Assembly (NCBI GenBank): GCA_012517635.1
Contig: JAAYUP010000280.1
Coordinates: 1-12,436 of the forward strand
Length of the DNA: 12,436 nt
Direction: 5' to 3'
DNA from: Candidatus Atribacter alterifermentans
GTDB taxonomy: Bacteria > Atribacterota > Atribacteria > Atribacterales > Atribacteraceae
A program made the position numbers and the translations under genes. Each line of letters begins with the position of its first letter. Position 1 is the stretch's first letter. This document shows, piece by piece, positions 1-6,289 of this stretch. The notes under the pieces are model-generated. The model worked only from the letters and a program-made list of their open reading frames with translations, was not told the DNA's origin and did no database searches.

Positions 1-600
1 AATGCTACTTTCTAAAGCTTGTTGTGCTAGACTTTCAAATTCTTCTATGTTATAAGCGATTGATCCTCCGGTTCCCCCAAGGGTAAAACTTGGACGAATA
101 ACCAAGGGAAATCCAATTCTTTTGGCAACTTCCTTTGCTTCATCTAGAGAATAAGCTCGGTCGCTTTGAGGAACATCGATACCAACTCGTAACATGGCTT
201 TTTTGAATAACTCTCTGTCTTCCGCTTTATTGATGGCTTCTGGGGAAGCACCTATGACTTTTACACCATATTTTTTAAAAATTCCTTTATTTTCTAGTTG
301 AACAGTAAGATTTAAAGCGGTTTGTCCACCTAAGGTAGGCAAAAAGGCATCGGGCTTTTCCCGGACAATGATTTTCTCTATTACCTCGGGGATGAGTGGC
401 TCAATATAGGTTCGATCGGCCATTTCCGGATCAGTCATTATCGTGGCTGGATTACTGTTAATCAAGATAATTTCATATCCTTCACTCTTGAGGGCTTTAC
501 ACCCTTGAGTTCCAGAATAGTCGAACTCACATGCTTGACCGATGGTGATTGGTCCAGAACCAACAATACAGATTCGATGAATATCATTATTTTTTGGCAC
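1..600 (-). CDS. carB: Carbamoyl-phosphate synthase large subunit, N-terminal 200 residues (cut by window edge)
   Basis: This is the large, ATP-using subunit of carbamoyl-phosphate synthase, which makes carbamoyl phosphate from bicarbonate, ammonia passed from CarA, and two ATP, for pyrimidine and arginine synthesis in the cytoplasm. The reading frame runs open for exactly 200 codons from a GTG at 598-600 to the left edge. Translation starts MPKNNDIHRI and shows the CarB hallmarks: GSGPITIGQACEFDYSG (residues 14-30), NSNPATIMTDPEMAD (48-62), GGQTALN (91-97) and RPSFTLGGTGG (169-179). Arg129 and Arg169 fall at the same positions as the ATP-binding arginines of E. coli CarB. This is the pre-ATP-grasp domain plus the start of the first ATP-grasp domain; the rest (family about 1,070 residues) lies outside. 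The GTG start is supported by a GGAGG 6 nt upstream, inside the carA 3' end, and by agreement with the usual MPK N-terminus. It overlaps carA by 14 nt, so the two are likely translationally coupled. Confidence 0.97.
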   Translation of the reverse strand, partial: MPKNNDIHRICIVGSGPITIGQACEFDYSGTQGCKALKSEGYEIILINSNPATIMTDPEMADRTYIEPLIPEVIEKIIVREKPDAFLPTLGGQTALNLTVQLENKGIFKKYGVKVIGASPEAINKAEDRELFKKAMLRVGIDVPQSDRAYSLDEAKEVAKRIGFPLVIRPSFTLGGTGGSIAYNIEEFESLAQQALESSI

Positions 601-1675
601 AATATTCCTCCATCATTTTGACAAACTGATCAAAAAGATATGTCGTATCATGGGACCCTGGGGCTGCTTCTGGATGAAATTGAACGGAAAAGAGTGGGTA
701 TTTACAATGTCTTATGCCTGCTAAAGTATTATCGTTGAGATTGATGTGGGTTATTTTGAGATCAGACATGGGAAGTGTATCAACATCTACCACAAAACTG
801 TGATTTTGCGTGGTAATATATACTTTTCCACTCAAAAGATCTTTTACCGGATGATTGCCACCATGGTGTCCAAACTTCAGCTTATAGGTTTTCCCACCTA
901 AAGCTTGACCAATGATCTGATGGCCTAAACAGATTCCAAATACTGGTAACTTCCCGAGAATTTCCTGAACGAACTCAACAGCATAATGAAGAGCAGCTGG
1001 ATCTCCTGGACCGTTGGATAAAAGAACGCCATCGGGATTATCTTTCATCAACTGATGAGCAGTGGTTTTGGCGGGATAAACCTTTACTTGACAATTATGA
1101 GTGGCTAATTGTCTCAAAATGTTGTGTTTAACACCGAAATCGATTACAGCTATGTTGTATTTGCCTTCTGATTGCCAAAAATAGGGTTCTTCGGTAGTCA
1201 CTTCTTTTGCTAAATCAATTCCGACCAGAGCTGGCCCTTGAATGGCTTTTTGAACCAGTGAATCTGGGTTAAGGTCTTCGGTTGATATGACTGCCTTCAG
1301 AGCTCCCCTTTCCCTTATATGACGAGTGATCGCTCGAGTATCAACTCTTTCCATTCCAATAATTCGGTAACGAATTAAATACTCGTCTAAGCTTTCTTCA
1401 GCTCTCCAATTACTATACAAAGAACTTTTTTCTCTAACTATGAAAGCTTCTAACTGAGGTTGAGAGGATTCTCCGTCTTCTGAATTTAAACCGTAGTTCC
1501 CAATTAAAGGGTAAGTCATAGTAACAATTTGGCCACAATAAGAAGGGTCTGTCAATATCTCCTGATAACCGGTCATGCTGGTGTTAAAAACAATTTCACC
1601 AAACGCTTCTCCAGTTGATCCAAAAGAGTACCCCCAAAAATACCGACCATCTTCCAAAGCTAATAGTGTTTTCAT
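587..1675 (-). CDS. carA: Carbamoyl-phosphate synthase small (glutamine amidotransferase) subunit
   Basis: This is the glutaminase subunit that hydrolyses glutamine and channels ammonia to CarB. At 362 residues it has the normal family length. The N-terminal CPSase small-subunit domain (about 1-150) carries GEIVFNTSMTGYQEILTDPSY (26-46, core around NTSMTGYQE). The C-terminal class I glutamine amidotransferase domain (about 173-360) carries SNGPGDP (220-226), the nucleophile elbow GICLGHQ with Cys249, QNHSF (290-294), and FHPEAAPG with His334 and Glu336, so the Cys-His-Glu triad is complete. The ATG at 1675 directly follows an in-frame TAA, so it is the first possible ATG. A GGAGGG (1688-1693) sits 12 nt upstream, further than usual. 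carB follows with a 14-nt overlap. The 234-nt gap upstream suggests its own promoter or leader. No frameshift or missing catalytic residue is seen. Confidence 0.98.
   Translation of the reverse strand: MKTLLALEDGRYFWGYSFGSTGEAFGEIVFNTSMTGYQEILTDPSYCGQIVTMTYPLIGNYGLNSEDGESSQPQLEAFIVREKSSLYSNWRAEESLDEYLIRYRIIGMERVDTRAITRHIRERGALKAVISTEDLNPDSLVQKAIQGPALVGIDLAKEVTTEEPYFWQSEGKYNIAVIDFGVKHNILRQLATHNCQVKVYPAKTTAHQLMKDNPDGVLLSNGPGDPAALHYAVEFVQEILGKLPVFGICLGHQIIGQALGGKTYKLKFGHHGGNHPVKDLLSGKVYITTQNHSFVVDVDTLPMSDLKITHINLNDNTLAGIRHCKYPLFSVQFHPEAAPGSHDTTYLFDQFVKMMEEYCAKK
607..611 (-). promoter_or_regulatory. Ribosome binding site for carB (GTG start)
   Basis: GGAGG on the minus strand, 6 nt before the GTG at 600 and lying inside the last codons of carA. 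It decides the carB start, since no in-frame ATG is present in the first 50 codons. Confidence 0.8.
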
Positions 1676-1909
1676 TTATCCAAAACACCCTCCGACTGAT
1701 ATAACATGTTTGATAAGGCCTTTATCTTAATACTAAGTTGTAAAGAAAGCTCCTTTTCCAAGGCAACAACAGAGAAACGAAACCTCGGCACGCTCTGACT
1801 TTTTTTAAAATCAAAAAATTTATCAGAGCCTTTCTATTTTTTTATTTGAAATATGCAATATATAAACTTCCCTTTTGGCTTATTTTATTATCAGGAATGA
1901 GCTTCTCAC
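1676..1909 (-). promoter_or_regulatory. Region between the HAD gene and carA: possible carAB leader with hairpins
   Basis: No gene is visible in these 234 nt. It contains a GAG/CTC-rich hairpin right after the HAD stop codon (minus-strand GAGTGAG-AAG-CTCATTC, plus 1895-1911, no U tract), and a 7-bp inverted repeat GCTCTGA/TCAGAGC at 1792-1798 and 1823-1829. A third CTCTG segment (plus-strand CAGAG at 1770-1774) could pair with the same CAGAG. There is also a small CCTT-GGAA-AAGG stem-loop around 1754-1765, a near-palindrome GATAAGGCCTTTATC at 1712-1726, and the carA Shine-Dalgarno GGAGGG at 1688-1693. Repeated segments that could swap partners resemble an attenuation leader, which is common for pyr genes, but no PyrR-type loop or clear intrinsic terminator in the carA direction is recognisable. 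I find no convincing -35/-10 pair. Confidence 0.35.
1792..1829. repeat. Inverted repeat upstream of carA (7-bp arms, 24-nt loop)
   Basis: Arms GCTCTGA (1792-1798) and TCAGAGC (1823-1829) are perfect. The loop holds complementary T and A runs that would lengthen the stem. On the plus strand the right arm is followed by a T-rich tract (from about 1831), like an intrinsic terminator pointing against the local direction of transcription. On the minus strand, the sense of carA, there is no T tract. Confidence 0.4.
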
Positions 1910-2539
1910 TCATGATTGATCAAGAATTAAAAAAATCTCATTAAGAGAATCAACCATCCAATCAGGATGAAGTTCTTTCAGGAGGGTACCCCCATGCATA
2001 CCCTGAGTATATCCTACGACATTAACCCCAGCAGATTTTCCTGCGATTATATCATATTGAGTATCACCAACAAATAAAACTTCTTGAGGAGAGACCTTTA
2101 ATTGAGTTATAGCGTATAAAATACCTTCTGAAGAAGGTTTAGGTTGAATTCCCAAAGAAAGGTCAATAACAATATCAAACGGCACAGGAAAAGAAATTTT
2201 GTCAATTAACCTTTTTGCCGACCTTCGATTAGTAACTATCCCAATCCGGATTCCCCTCTTCACCAAGCTATCTAAAAGCTCATTGGAATCAGGATTCATC
2301 ATGATATCTTCAGGTTGTTCCAAAAAAAATTCCCGATATAAGTTGGCTCCTTTTTCAGGGTCGGGGAATTGCAAAACTGTAAAAGATTCCATCAGGGAAA
2401 GCCCGATTGTCTTCCTAATTTCATCTTCCTCAGGTGGTTTGAGGTTATACATCTTAAAACATTCTAGAATACCCTTAATAATAGTCTTTTCGACAAAAAT
2501 TAAAGTTCCATCAAGATCAAATAAAACGACCTTAATCAT
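1910..2539 (-). CDS. HAD-superfamily hydrolase (phosphoglycolate phosphatase/PpaX-like)
   Basis: This is a soluble haloacid-dehalogenase-type phosphatase of 209 residues, typical for subfamily IA with a helical cap. All four HAD motifs are present: motif I DLDGT with nucleophile Asp8 and acid/base Asp10; motif II at Thr103 in IVTN; motif III Lys134 in QPKPS; and motif IV GDTQYD with Asp159 and Asp163 for Mg2+. The cap lies between motifs I and II (about 15-80). The family includes phosphoglycolate phosphatase, pyrophosphatase PpaX and sugar-phosphate phosphatases, and the substrate cannot be told from sequence. The ATG lies inside the last codons of the radical SAM gene (8-nt overlap, ATGATTAA) with no Shine-Dalgarno of its own, so translation probably depends on reinitiation after the upstream gene. 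This implies matched expression and perhaps a shared pathway. A short hairpin overlaps its stop codon. Confidence 0.9.
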   Translation of the reverse strand: MIKVVLFDLDGTLIFVEKTIIKGILECFKMYNLKPPEEDEIRKTIGLSLMESFTVLQFPDPEKGANLYREFFLEQPEDIMMNPDSNELLDSLVKRGIRIGIVTNRRSAKRLIDKISFPVPFDIVIDLSLGIQPKPSSEGILYAITQLKVSPQEVLFVGDTQYDIIAGKSAGVNVVGYTQGMHGGTLLKELHPDWMVDSLNEIFLILDQS

Positions 2540-3821
2540 GTAAATTGGGTAATTGGTGCGGATTTCTTGAAACCCAGTTATAATAGAGACTGGCCGGGAG
2601 AAAGTAACCGAGGTATCTCCAATTCCATAGAGCTCGTTTCATTATTTTTGGTAAAGTATAAAATTTTCGATATAATTCGTTATGACCAAATTGGAGTTCT
2701 TCTGGAGTCATTTTAGATGGCTGATAGACGACATGAGAAAAATCATAATTGGTCCAATCATAAGAAAAGATTCGATTAGTAGCTTTAAATTTTTCAAATA
2801 CTTCAGTCCCAGGCAGAGGGGTAAGAATATTAAAGGTAGCAAAGTCAATTTTGGTATCTTCAATAAATTTCAAAGTCTCATCAAAAACTGACAAATCATC
2901 ATTATCAAAACCAAAAACAAAGGAACCAACCACCATAATATGATGCCGGTGGAAATTCTCGATTAATTTCCGGTATTTTTCTATATGATTAAACTGCTTA
3001 TGCATCTCTTTTAAATTCAATTCGTTAACTGATTCGAAGCCAACAAATAGACAAATACATCCACATTTTTGAGCAAGACTAATTAATTCTTCGTCCTCAG
3101 CCATTTTAACTGTTCCCTGACTCACCCATTTTTTCTTTAATGGAATTAATGCCCGAAACAGTTCTTTTGAGTATTTTGGATTTCCAACAATGTTATCGTC
3201 TAAAAAACCAATCATTTTCGAACGATATTGGCTCACTTCTTCAATTACTTTTTCAACGGGGCGGTGCCGGTAACGCCTTCCATTGAAAGCTGAAACTGAA
3301 CAAAAACCACAATTATGAGGACAGCCACGGGTCGTTTGAAAAACATTTTTTAGTAAGTAACCTTTCCCAAGCAAATCTAAACGTGCGAGGGGCAGGTCAG
3401 TCAAACTCGGAAGTTCTTCATTCTTGTAGAATTTTTGCATCTGACCTTTCTGAAAATCTTCTAAAACTATTTTCCACAAATTTTCAGCTTCACCGATTAC
3501 CACACAATCGGCGTGTTGGATTGCTTCATCAGGGAGAGCAGATGGATGGATCCCACCTAATACAACTTTTTTATTTCTTCTCCGGAATTCATCGGCAATT
3601 TGATAAGCATGAGCTGAGGTTGCTGTCATAACAGTTATGCCTATCAAATCATAATTACCATTATAATCTATTTCATGCAATCTCTCATCGACGATAGTTA
3701 CCGTGTGCTCTTTAGGAGTTAAACCAGCAAGAATAGTTAGGCTTGCCTGAGGAAAAGGAACAAAGATTGCCTTCTTTTTCGCCGCCCTTTTCGATTCGGG
3801 CGCAATTAATAATATTTTCAA
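2532..3821 (-). CDS. B12-binding-domain-type radical SAM protein, substrate unknown
   Basis: This is a 429-residue radical SAM enzyme of the class with an N-terminal cobalamin-binding-type (Rossmann) domain. That domain spans about 1-125 and carries VDERLHEID (44-52), GITVMTATSAHAY (61-73) and LGGIHPSALPDEA (88-100). The SAM domain starts near 160 with TTRGCPHNCGFCS; Cys167, Cys171 and Cys174 form the CxxxCxxC that ligates the 4Fe-4S cluster. FLDDN (206-210) and TPLPGTEVF (334-342) are typical of the BchE/HpnP-like group. The classical base-off DxHxxG cobalamin motif is not visible in the N-terminal domain, so real B12 binding is uncertain. C-terminal residues 370-429 are rich in aromatic and basic residues. 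The start is a TTG at 3819-3821, chosen because AAAGGAGG lies 6 nt upstream and the product opens with the expected beta strand MKILLIAPE. The gene overlaps the downstream HAD gene by 8 nt. Members methylate or rearrange lipids, cofactors or peptides; I cannot assign a substrate. Confidence 0.9.
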   Translation of the reverse strand: MKILLIAPESKRAAKKKAIFVPFPQASLTILAGLTPKEHTVTIVDERLHEIDYNGNYDLIGITVMTATSAHAYQIADEFRRRNKKVVLGGIHPSALPDEAIQHADCVVIGEAENLWKIVLEDFQKGQMQKFYKNEELPSLTDLPLARLDLLGKGYLLKNVFQTTRGCPHNCGFCSVSAFNGRRYRHRPVEKVIEEVSQYRSKMIGFLDDNIVGNPKYSKELFRALIPLKKKWVSQGTVKMAEDEELISLAQKCGCICLFVGFESVNELNLKEMHKQFNHIEKYRKLIENFHRHHIMVVGSFVFGFDNDDLSVFDETLKFIEDTKIDFATFNILTPLPGTEVFEKFKATNRIFSYDWTNYDFSHVVYQPSKMTPEELQFGHNELYRKFYTLPKIMKRALWNWRYLGYFLPASLYYNWVSRNPHQLPNLHD

Positions 3822-3827
3822 GTGTAT

Positions 3828-3835
3828 CCTCCTTT
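3828..3835 (-). promoter_or_regulatory. Strong ribosome binding site fixing the TTG start of the radical SAM gene
   Basis: AAAGGAGG on the minus strand, 6 nt before the TTG at 3821. The match to the 16S rRNA tail and the spacing are both ideal, so the non-ATG start is credible. Confidence 0.85.
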
Positions 3836-3872
3836 ATTATGGAAAGGGTTATAAGATATATCTATTGTCATT

Positions 3873-3912
3873 CCCCAATAAAGATTGTCTCATCCCATTC
3901 TTTTAATTGGGG
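3873..3912. repeat. Inverted repeat in the 5' region of the radical SAM gene
   Basis: Perfect 7-bp arms CCCCAAT and ATTGGGG, 26 nt apart, ending about 50 nt before the TTG start. In RNA this gives a G/C-capped stem in an otherwise A/U-rich leader. It could be an operator or a leader hairpin; it does not resemble a cobalamin or SAM riboswitch that I can recognise. Confidence 0.35.
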
Positions 3913-4161
3913 CTTGCCAGGAAGGAAATTATTTTAATATCAAATAGTAATAGAAAGTCCATTGAAACAACTTCATTCAATAAAGCAGTTACCCTTATTC
4001 CTGAAAAAACCCGAAAATATTATACACTATTTTTCAAAATACCATTATTCAAAAATAAAAAAATATTTTAGTAAAACACCTCAATCTCTATTCATAAGTC
4101 ACAATGAGAATTCTGTATTTTTTTGTATTTCTCATTCATCAATTTTCCTATCAAAAAGAAT

Positions 4162-4671
4162 TTATATTTTAACCTTAATAATTTCTCCATAATAGACTGA
4201 ATGAAAATCACCAGAAGAATAATATTCATGAATGATTTCTGGTATAAAATTTGCTTCTACAACTTTTGTTTTCTGAACTATATTGCACTCAAAATGAATA
4301 GGACATTCCTTAATGGTGGGTACTGAGAAATTTTCACTGTAAATCGGAGTAAAATCCGTGCTCTTAAATTTATCAATTGTTTTACCAGAGAAGCTCCCAC
4401 ACAAATCAATCTCTCTTTTCATCTTTTCATTTGGAACACAAATCGTAAATGAAGGATTTTCCTCGATATGAATAAATGAAAAACGAGAAGGTCTTACCAA
4501 AACCGATATAATGGGCCTGCCCCAAATAATACCTCCCTGCATCCAACCAATGGTCATAATATTCGGTTTACGTCCTTTCCCTTGCGTCACCAAAAAAACA
4601 CCGGTGAGCTTTTCTATTGCTTGATAAGATTCAATGAGAGCTTTTTTCCACAAGTTTTGATCGAGAGACAT
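4162..4671 (-). CDS. Flavin reductase (flavoredoxin-like) domain protein
   Basis: This is a 169-residue cytoplasmic FMN-binding split-barrel protein of the flavin-reductase-like/flavoredoxin family, which moves electrons or hydride through bound flavin. Family marks in order: TGVFLVTQ (23-30), NIMTIGWMQGG (37-47, the NxMT-x-xW flavin-site strand), RPSRFSFIHIEENPSF (60-75) and CGSFSGKTIDKF (91-102). The C-terminal part (about 120-169) completes the barrel. A TTG lies 24 nt further upstream in frame, but the ATG at 4671 has AAGGAGG 7 nt before it, so I start there. The gene stands alone. The plus-strand dehydrogenase diverges from it across a 234-nt gap, and the radical SAM gene starts 340 nt downstream, so co-transcription with that gene is possible but unproven. 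Redox partner and substrate are unknown; related anaerobe proteins are often linked to stress or iron-sulfur redox chemistry. Confidence 0.88.
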   Translation of the reverse strand: MSLDQNLWKKALIESYQAIEKLTGVFLVTQGKGRKPNIMTIGWMQGGIIWGRPIISVLVRPSRFSFIHIEENPSFTICVPNEKMKREIDLCGSFSGKTIDKFKSTDFTPIYSENFSVPTIKECPIHFECNIVQKTKVVEANFIPEIIHEYYSSGDFHSVYYGEIIKVKI

Positions 4672-4678
4672 AATACAT

Positions 4679-4685
4679 CCTCCTT
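4679..4685 (-). promoter_or_regulatory. Ribosome binding site fixing the flavin reductase start
   Basis: AAGGAGG on the minus strand, 7 nt before the ATG at 4671. It argues against the longer frame that begins at a TTG at 4695, which would place this site inside the coding region. Confidence 0.85.
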
Positions 4686-4704
4686 GACCTTTCAAAATAA
4701 ACCT

Positions 4705-4736
4705 ATGATAATATTTTAATGTTTTAATCTTATCAT
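4705..4736. repeat. Inverted repeat in the divergent promoter region (possible operator)
   Basis: Perfect 7-bp arms ATGATAA (4705-4711) and TTATCAT (4730-4736) are separated by 18 nt that contain a TTTTAAT direct repeat. They lie 34-65 nt upstream of the flavin-reductase ATG, in the 234-nt gap between divergent genes where promoters for both must lie. The sequence is so A/T-rich that chance is a real alternative, and I could not place clear -35/-10 boxes for either gene. Confidence 0.3.
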
Positions 4737-4905
4737 TTTTTCAAGGTGATTGAAGTTTTTTCTTCTAATTTTGATAGATTCCATTAAAATCCTATCTAAG
4801 CTTTTGAATAAATGAAATTGTAAATGGTTATTTGGTTATTAAGAAAAAGCATGACGGTCTATCTTAAAATATGAATAATGATAAAAATCAGAAAGAGAGA
4901 AAACT

Positions 4906-6243
4906 ATGGATAAACTTTTTTATTTTCAAAAAGCTGCGGAAATTCCTTGTTCTTGCGGTCAAACTCACCATATTTTAACTCAAAAAACTATGGTTGATCA
5001 CTCGCTTATAGAGCAGATACCATCTGTACTGGACCAACTTCATTTAGGCAAGACATGCCTCATCGTTTTTGATGAAAATACCTACCAAGCAGCAGGCCAA
5101 AAAGTTGAAACAATATTAAATCAAGAAAAGTATGAAACGATTCCTCTTCTGCTCCATCATAACTCCCCTACCCAATACTTAGAACCAGACGAAGCCACCC
5201 GATATCAGGTGGGAGCTGGTCTAAGATATCAACCAGATTTTATAATTGCTGTCGGTTCAGGCGTTATTAATGATCTGGTAAAATTCACCGCCCATCGTTC
5301 CCGTATCCCTTACGTAGTGGTAGGCACAGCAGCTTCAATGGATGGATATCCTTCACCTGGCGCGCCCATGTTAGTAAATGGATACAAAATTACCTTTGAA
5401 GCGTCTCCTCCCACGGCAATTTTTTTGGACCTCGACGTCTTAACAAAGGCTCCTTTGGATTTACTTCAATCAGGTTTTTCTGATTTAATCGGGAAAACTA
5501 CCGCCAACTCGGACTGGATTCTTCGCAATCAGCTTCAAGAAGAATATATTTGCCATTATTCTTGGGACCTTGTTAAAGAAGCTCTTCAGATTTTATTGGA
5601 ATCTGCTGATCAAATCCCTCAACGAAAATCAGAAGCTGTTCAAGCTTTATCTATCGCTCTCCTTAATTCTGGTTTTAGCATGGCACTGGTTGGTGATTCT
5701 CGACCAGCCTCAGGTGCTGAACATTTAGTCGCTCATTACTTAGAAATGATGAGTCTTTCTCGAGGAGAAAAGACCTCACTCCATGGATTACGTGTTGGAG
5801 CTGCCACTCTCGTAATTCATAAAATGTATCAGCGGTTTTTAGAAGAAATTGATTCTATTGATTGGGCGAAGATTACTTCCCCACACCCCGTTCGGGTCAA
5901 TAAAAAAATTCTTCAAGAAAAATTTGGCTTTCTTTATCCTTCGGTTGAAAAAGAAGCGATTCATAAACTTACAGCTCCAATAGTGTTGACCGATTCTTAC
6001 AAAAAACCAGGGTTTTCCAATCGTTTGAGAAAAATGATATCGGATAAGCTATTTGCTATTCCTGATGTTGAACAAGCTTTAAAACGATCGAATACCCCAT
6101 CAACATTTGAAGAATTAGGTTTCCCAAAATCCTTAGTGAAAGACTCCTTCCTTTTCTCCCGTTTTGTGAGAAGCCGAATCACCATTTTAGACATCCTCGA
6201 CGAAGCTGATCTTTTAGAAGAGTATGTTGAAGAATTTCTATAG
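4906..6243 (+). CDS. sn-Glycerol-1-phosphate dehydrogenase, bacterial AraM/EgsA type
   Basis: This is a NAD(P)H-dependent, metal-containing dehydrogenase (iron-containing alcohol dehydrogenase/dehydroquinate synthase fold) that reduces dihydroxyacetone phosphate to sn-glycerol-1-phosphate. That product is the glycerol backbone of archaeal ether lipids and of heptaprenylglyceryl phosphate in Bacillus. It has 445 residues, in the range of the longer bacterial AraM-like forms. The N-terminus carries the IPCSCGQTHHI block (13-23). The nucleotide-binding half has AVGSGVINDLVKF (115-127), followed by GTAASMDGYPSPGAPM (140-155). Likely metal ligands are Asp193 (FSDLIGKTTA), His273 (SGAEHLVAHYLE) and His293 (SLHGLRVG). 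The ATG has only a weak purine site (AGAGAG, about 7 nt upstream). It is the sole plus-strand gene, and its stop codon runs directly into a terminator shared with the convergent lipoprotein gene. A related activity such as another polyol-phosphate dehydrogenase cannot be ruled out. No prenyltransferase partner lies in the window. Confidence 0.88.
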   Translation: MDKLFYFQKAAEIPCSCGQTHHILTQKTMVDHSLIEQIPSVLDQLHLGKTCLIVFDENTYQAAGQKVETILNQEKYETIPLLLHHNSPTQYLEPDEATRYQVGAGLRYQPDFIIAVGSGVINDLVKFTAHRSRIPYVVVGTAASMDGYPSPGAPMLVNGYKITFEASPPTAIFLDLDVLTKAPLDLLQSGFSDLIGKTTANSDWILRNQLQEEYICHYSWDLVKEALQILLESADQIPQRKSEAVQALSIALLNSGFSMALVGDSRPASGAEHLVAHYLEMMSLSRGEKTSLHGLRVGAATLVIHKMYQRFLEEIDSIDWAKITSPHPVRVNKKILQEKFGFLYPSVEKEAIHKLTAPIVLTDSYKKPGFSNRLRKMISDKLFAIPDVEQALKRSNTPSTFEELGFPKSLVKDSFLFSRFVRSRITILDILDEADLLEEYVEEFL

Positions 6244-6287
6244 AGAAAAAACACCCAGATGTTAAGGTTATCTGGGTGTTTTTTCTC
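6243..6287. terminator. Perfect bidirectional intrinsic terminator between convergent genes
   Basis: The arms are GAGAAAAAACACCCAGAT (6243-6260) and its exact complement (6270-6287), giving 18 bp with a 9-nt loop. The CACCCAGAT core gives a strong stem, and the flanking A6/T6 runs supply the U tract in both directions. It begins on the last base of the dehydrogenase TAG and ends 2 nt past the lipoprotein gene's stop, so it serves both genes. Confidence 0.95.
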
Positions 6288-6289
6288 GG

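Larger units (their letters stand above)
3822..4161 (-). other. 340-nt AT-rich intergenic region, flavin reductase to radical SAM
   Basis: No convincing gene is present; the longest open frames here are T/K/I/S-rich and lack a ribosome site. It holds an imperfect hairpin ATGAGAA/TTCTCAT (4104-4110 and 4129-4135) about 27 nt after the flavin-reductase stop, without a clear T tract. A minus-strand TATAAT (4019-4024) lacks a matching -35. A 7-bp inverted repeat CCCCAAT/ATTGGGG (3873-3879 and 3906-3912) and a palindrome AGATATATCT near 3855 lie close to the radical SAM start. The region probably contains the end of one transcript and the promoter and leader of the next, but neither can be placed with confidence. 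Confidence 0.5.

Noticed and set aside
1740..1830. PyrR binding loop or pyr antiterminator before carA
   Set aside because: A GCCGAGGUU stretch vaguely recalls the PyrR loop, but the conserved spacing and bases do not fit, and no downstream intrinsic terminator in the carA direction is seen.
4019..4024. Minus-strand TATAAT as promoter for the radical SAM gene
   Set aside because: No acceptable -35 at 16-18 nt, about 200 nt from the gene, and within very A/T-rich sequence.
4104..4135. ATGAGAA/TTCTCAT hairpin as the flavin reductase terminator
   Set aside because: Weak A/T-rich 7-bp stem with a long loop and no T tract on the minus strand.
3962..4192. 76-codon plus-strand open frame
   Set aside because: TTG start, no ribosome site, K/I/S/F-rich composition expected from A/T-rich noncoding DNA, and it runs into the antisense of the flavin reductase gene.
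4672..4695. Longer N-terminus (8 extra residues) for the flavin reductase from a TTG at 4695
   Set aside because: The AAGGAGG ribosome site would fall inside the coding sequence; the ATG at 4671 is ideally spaced from it.
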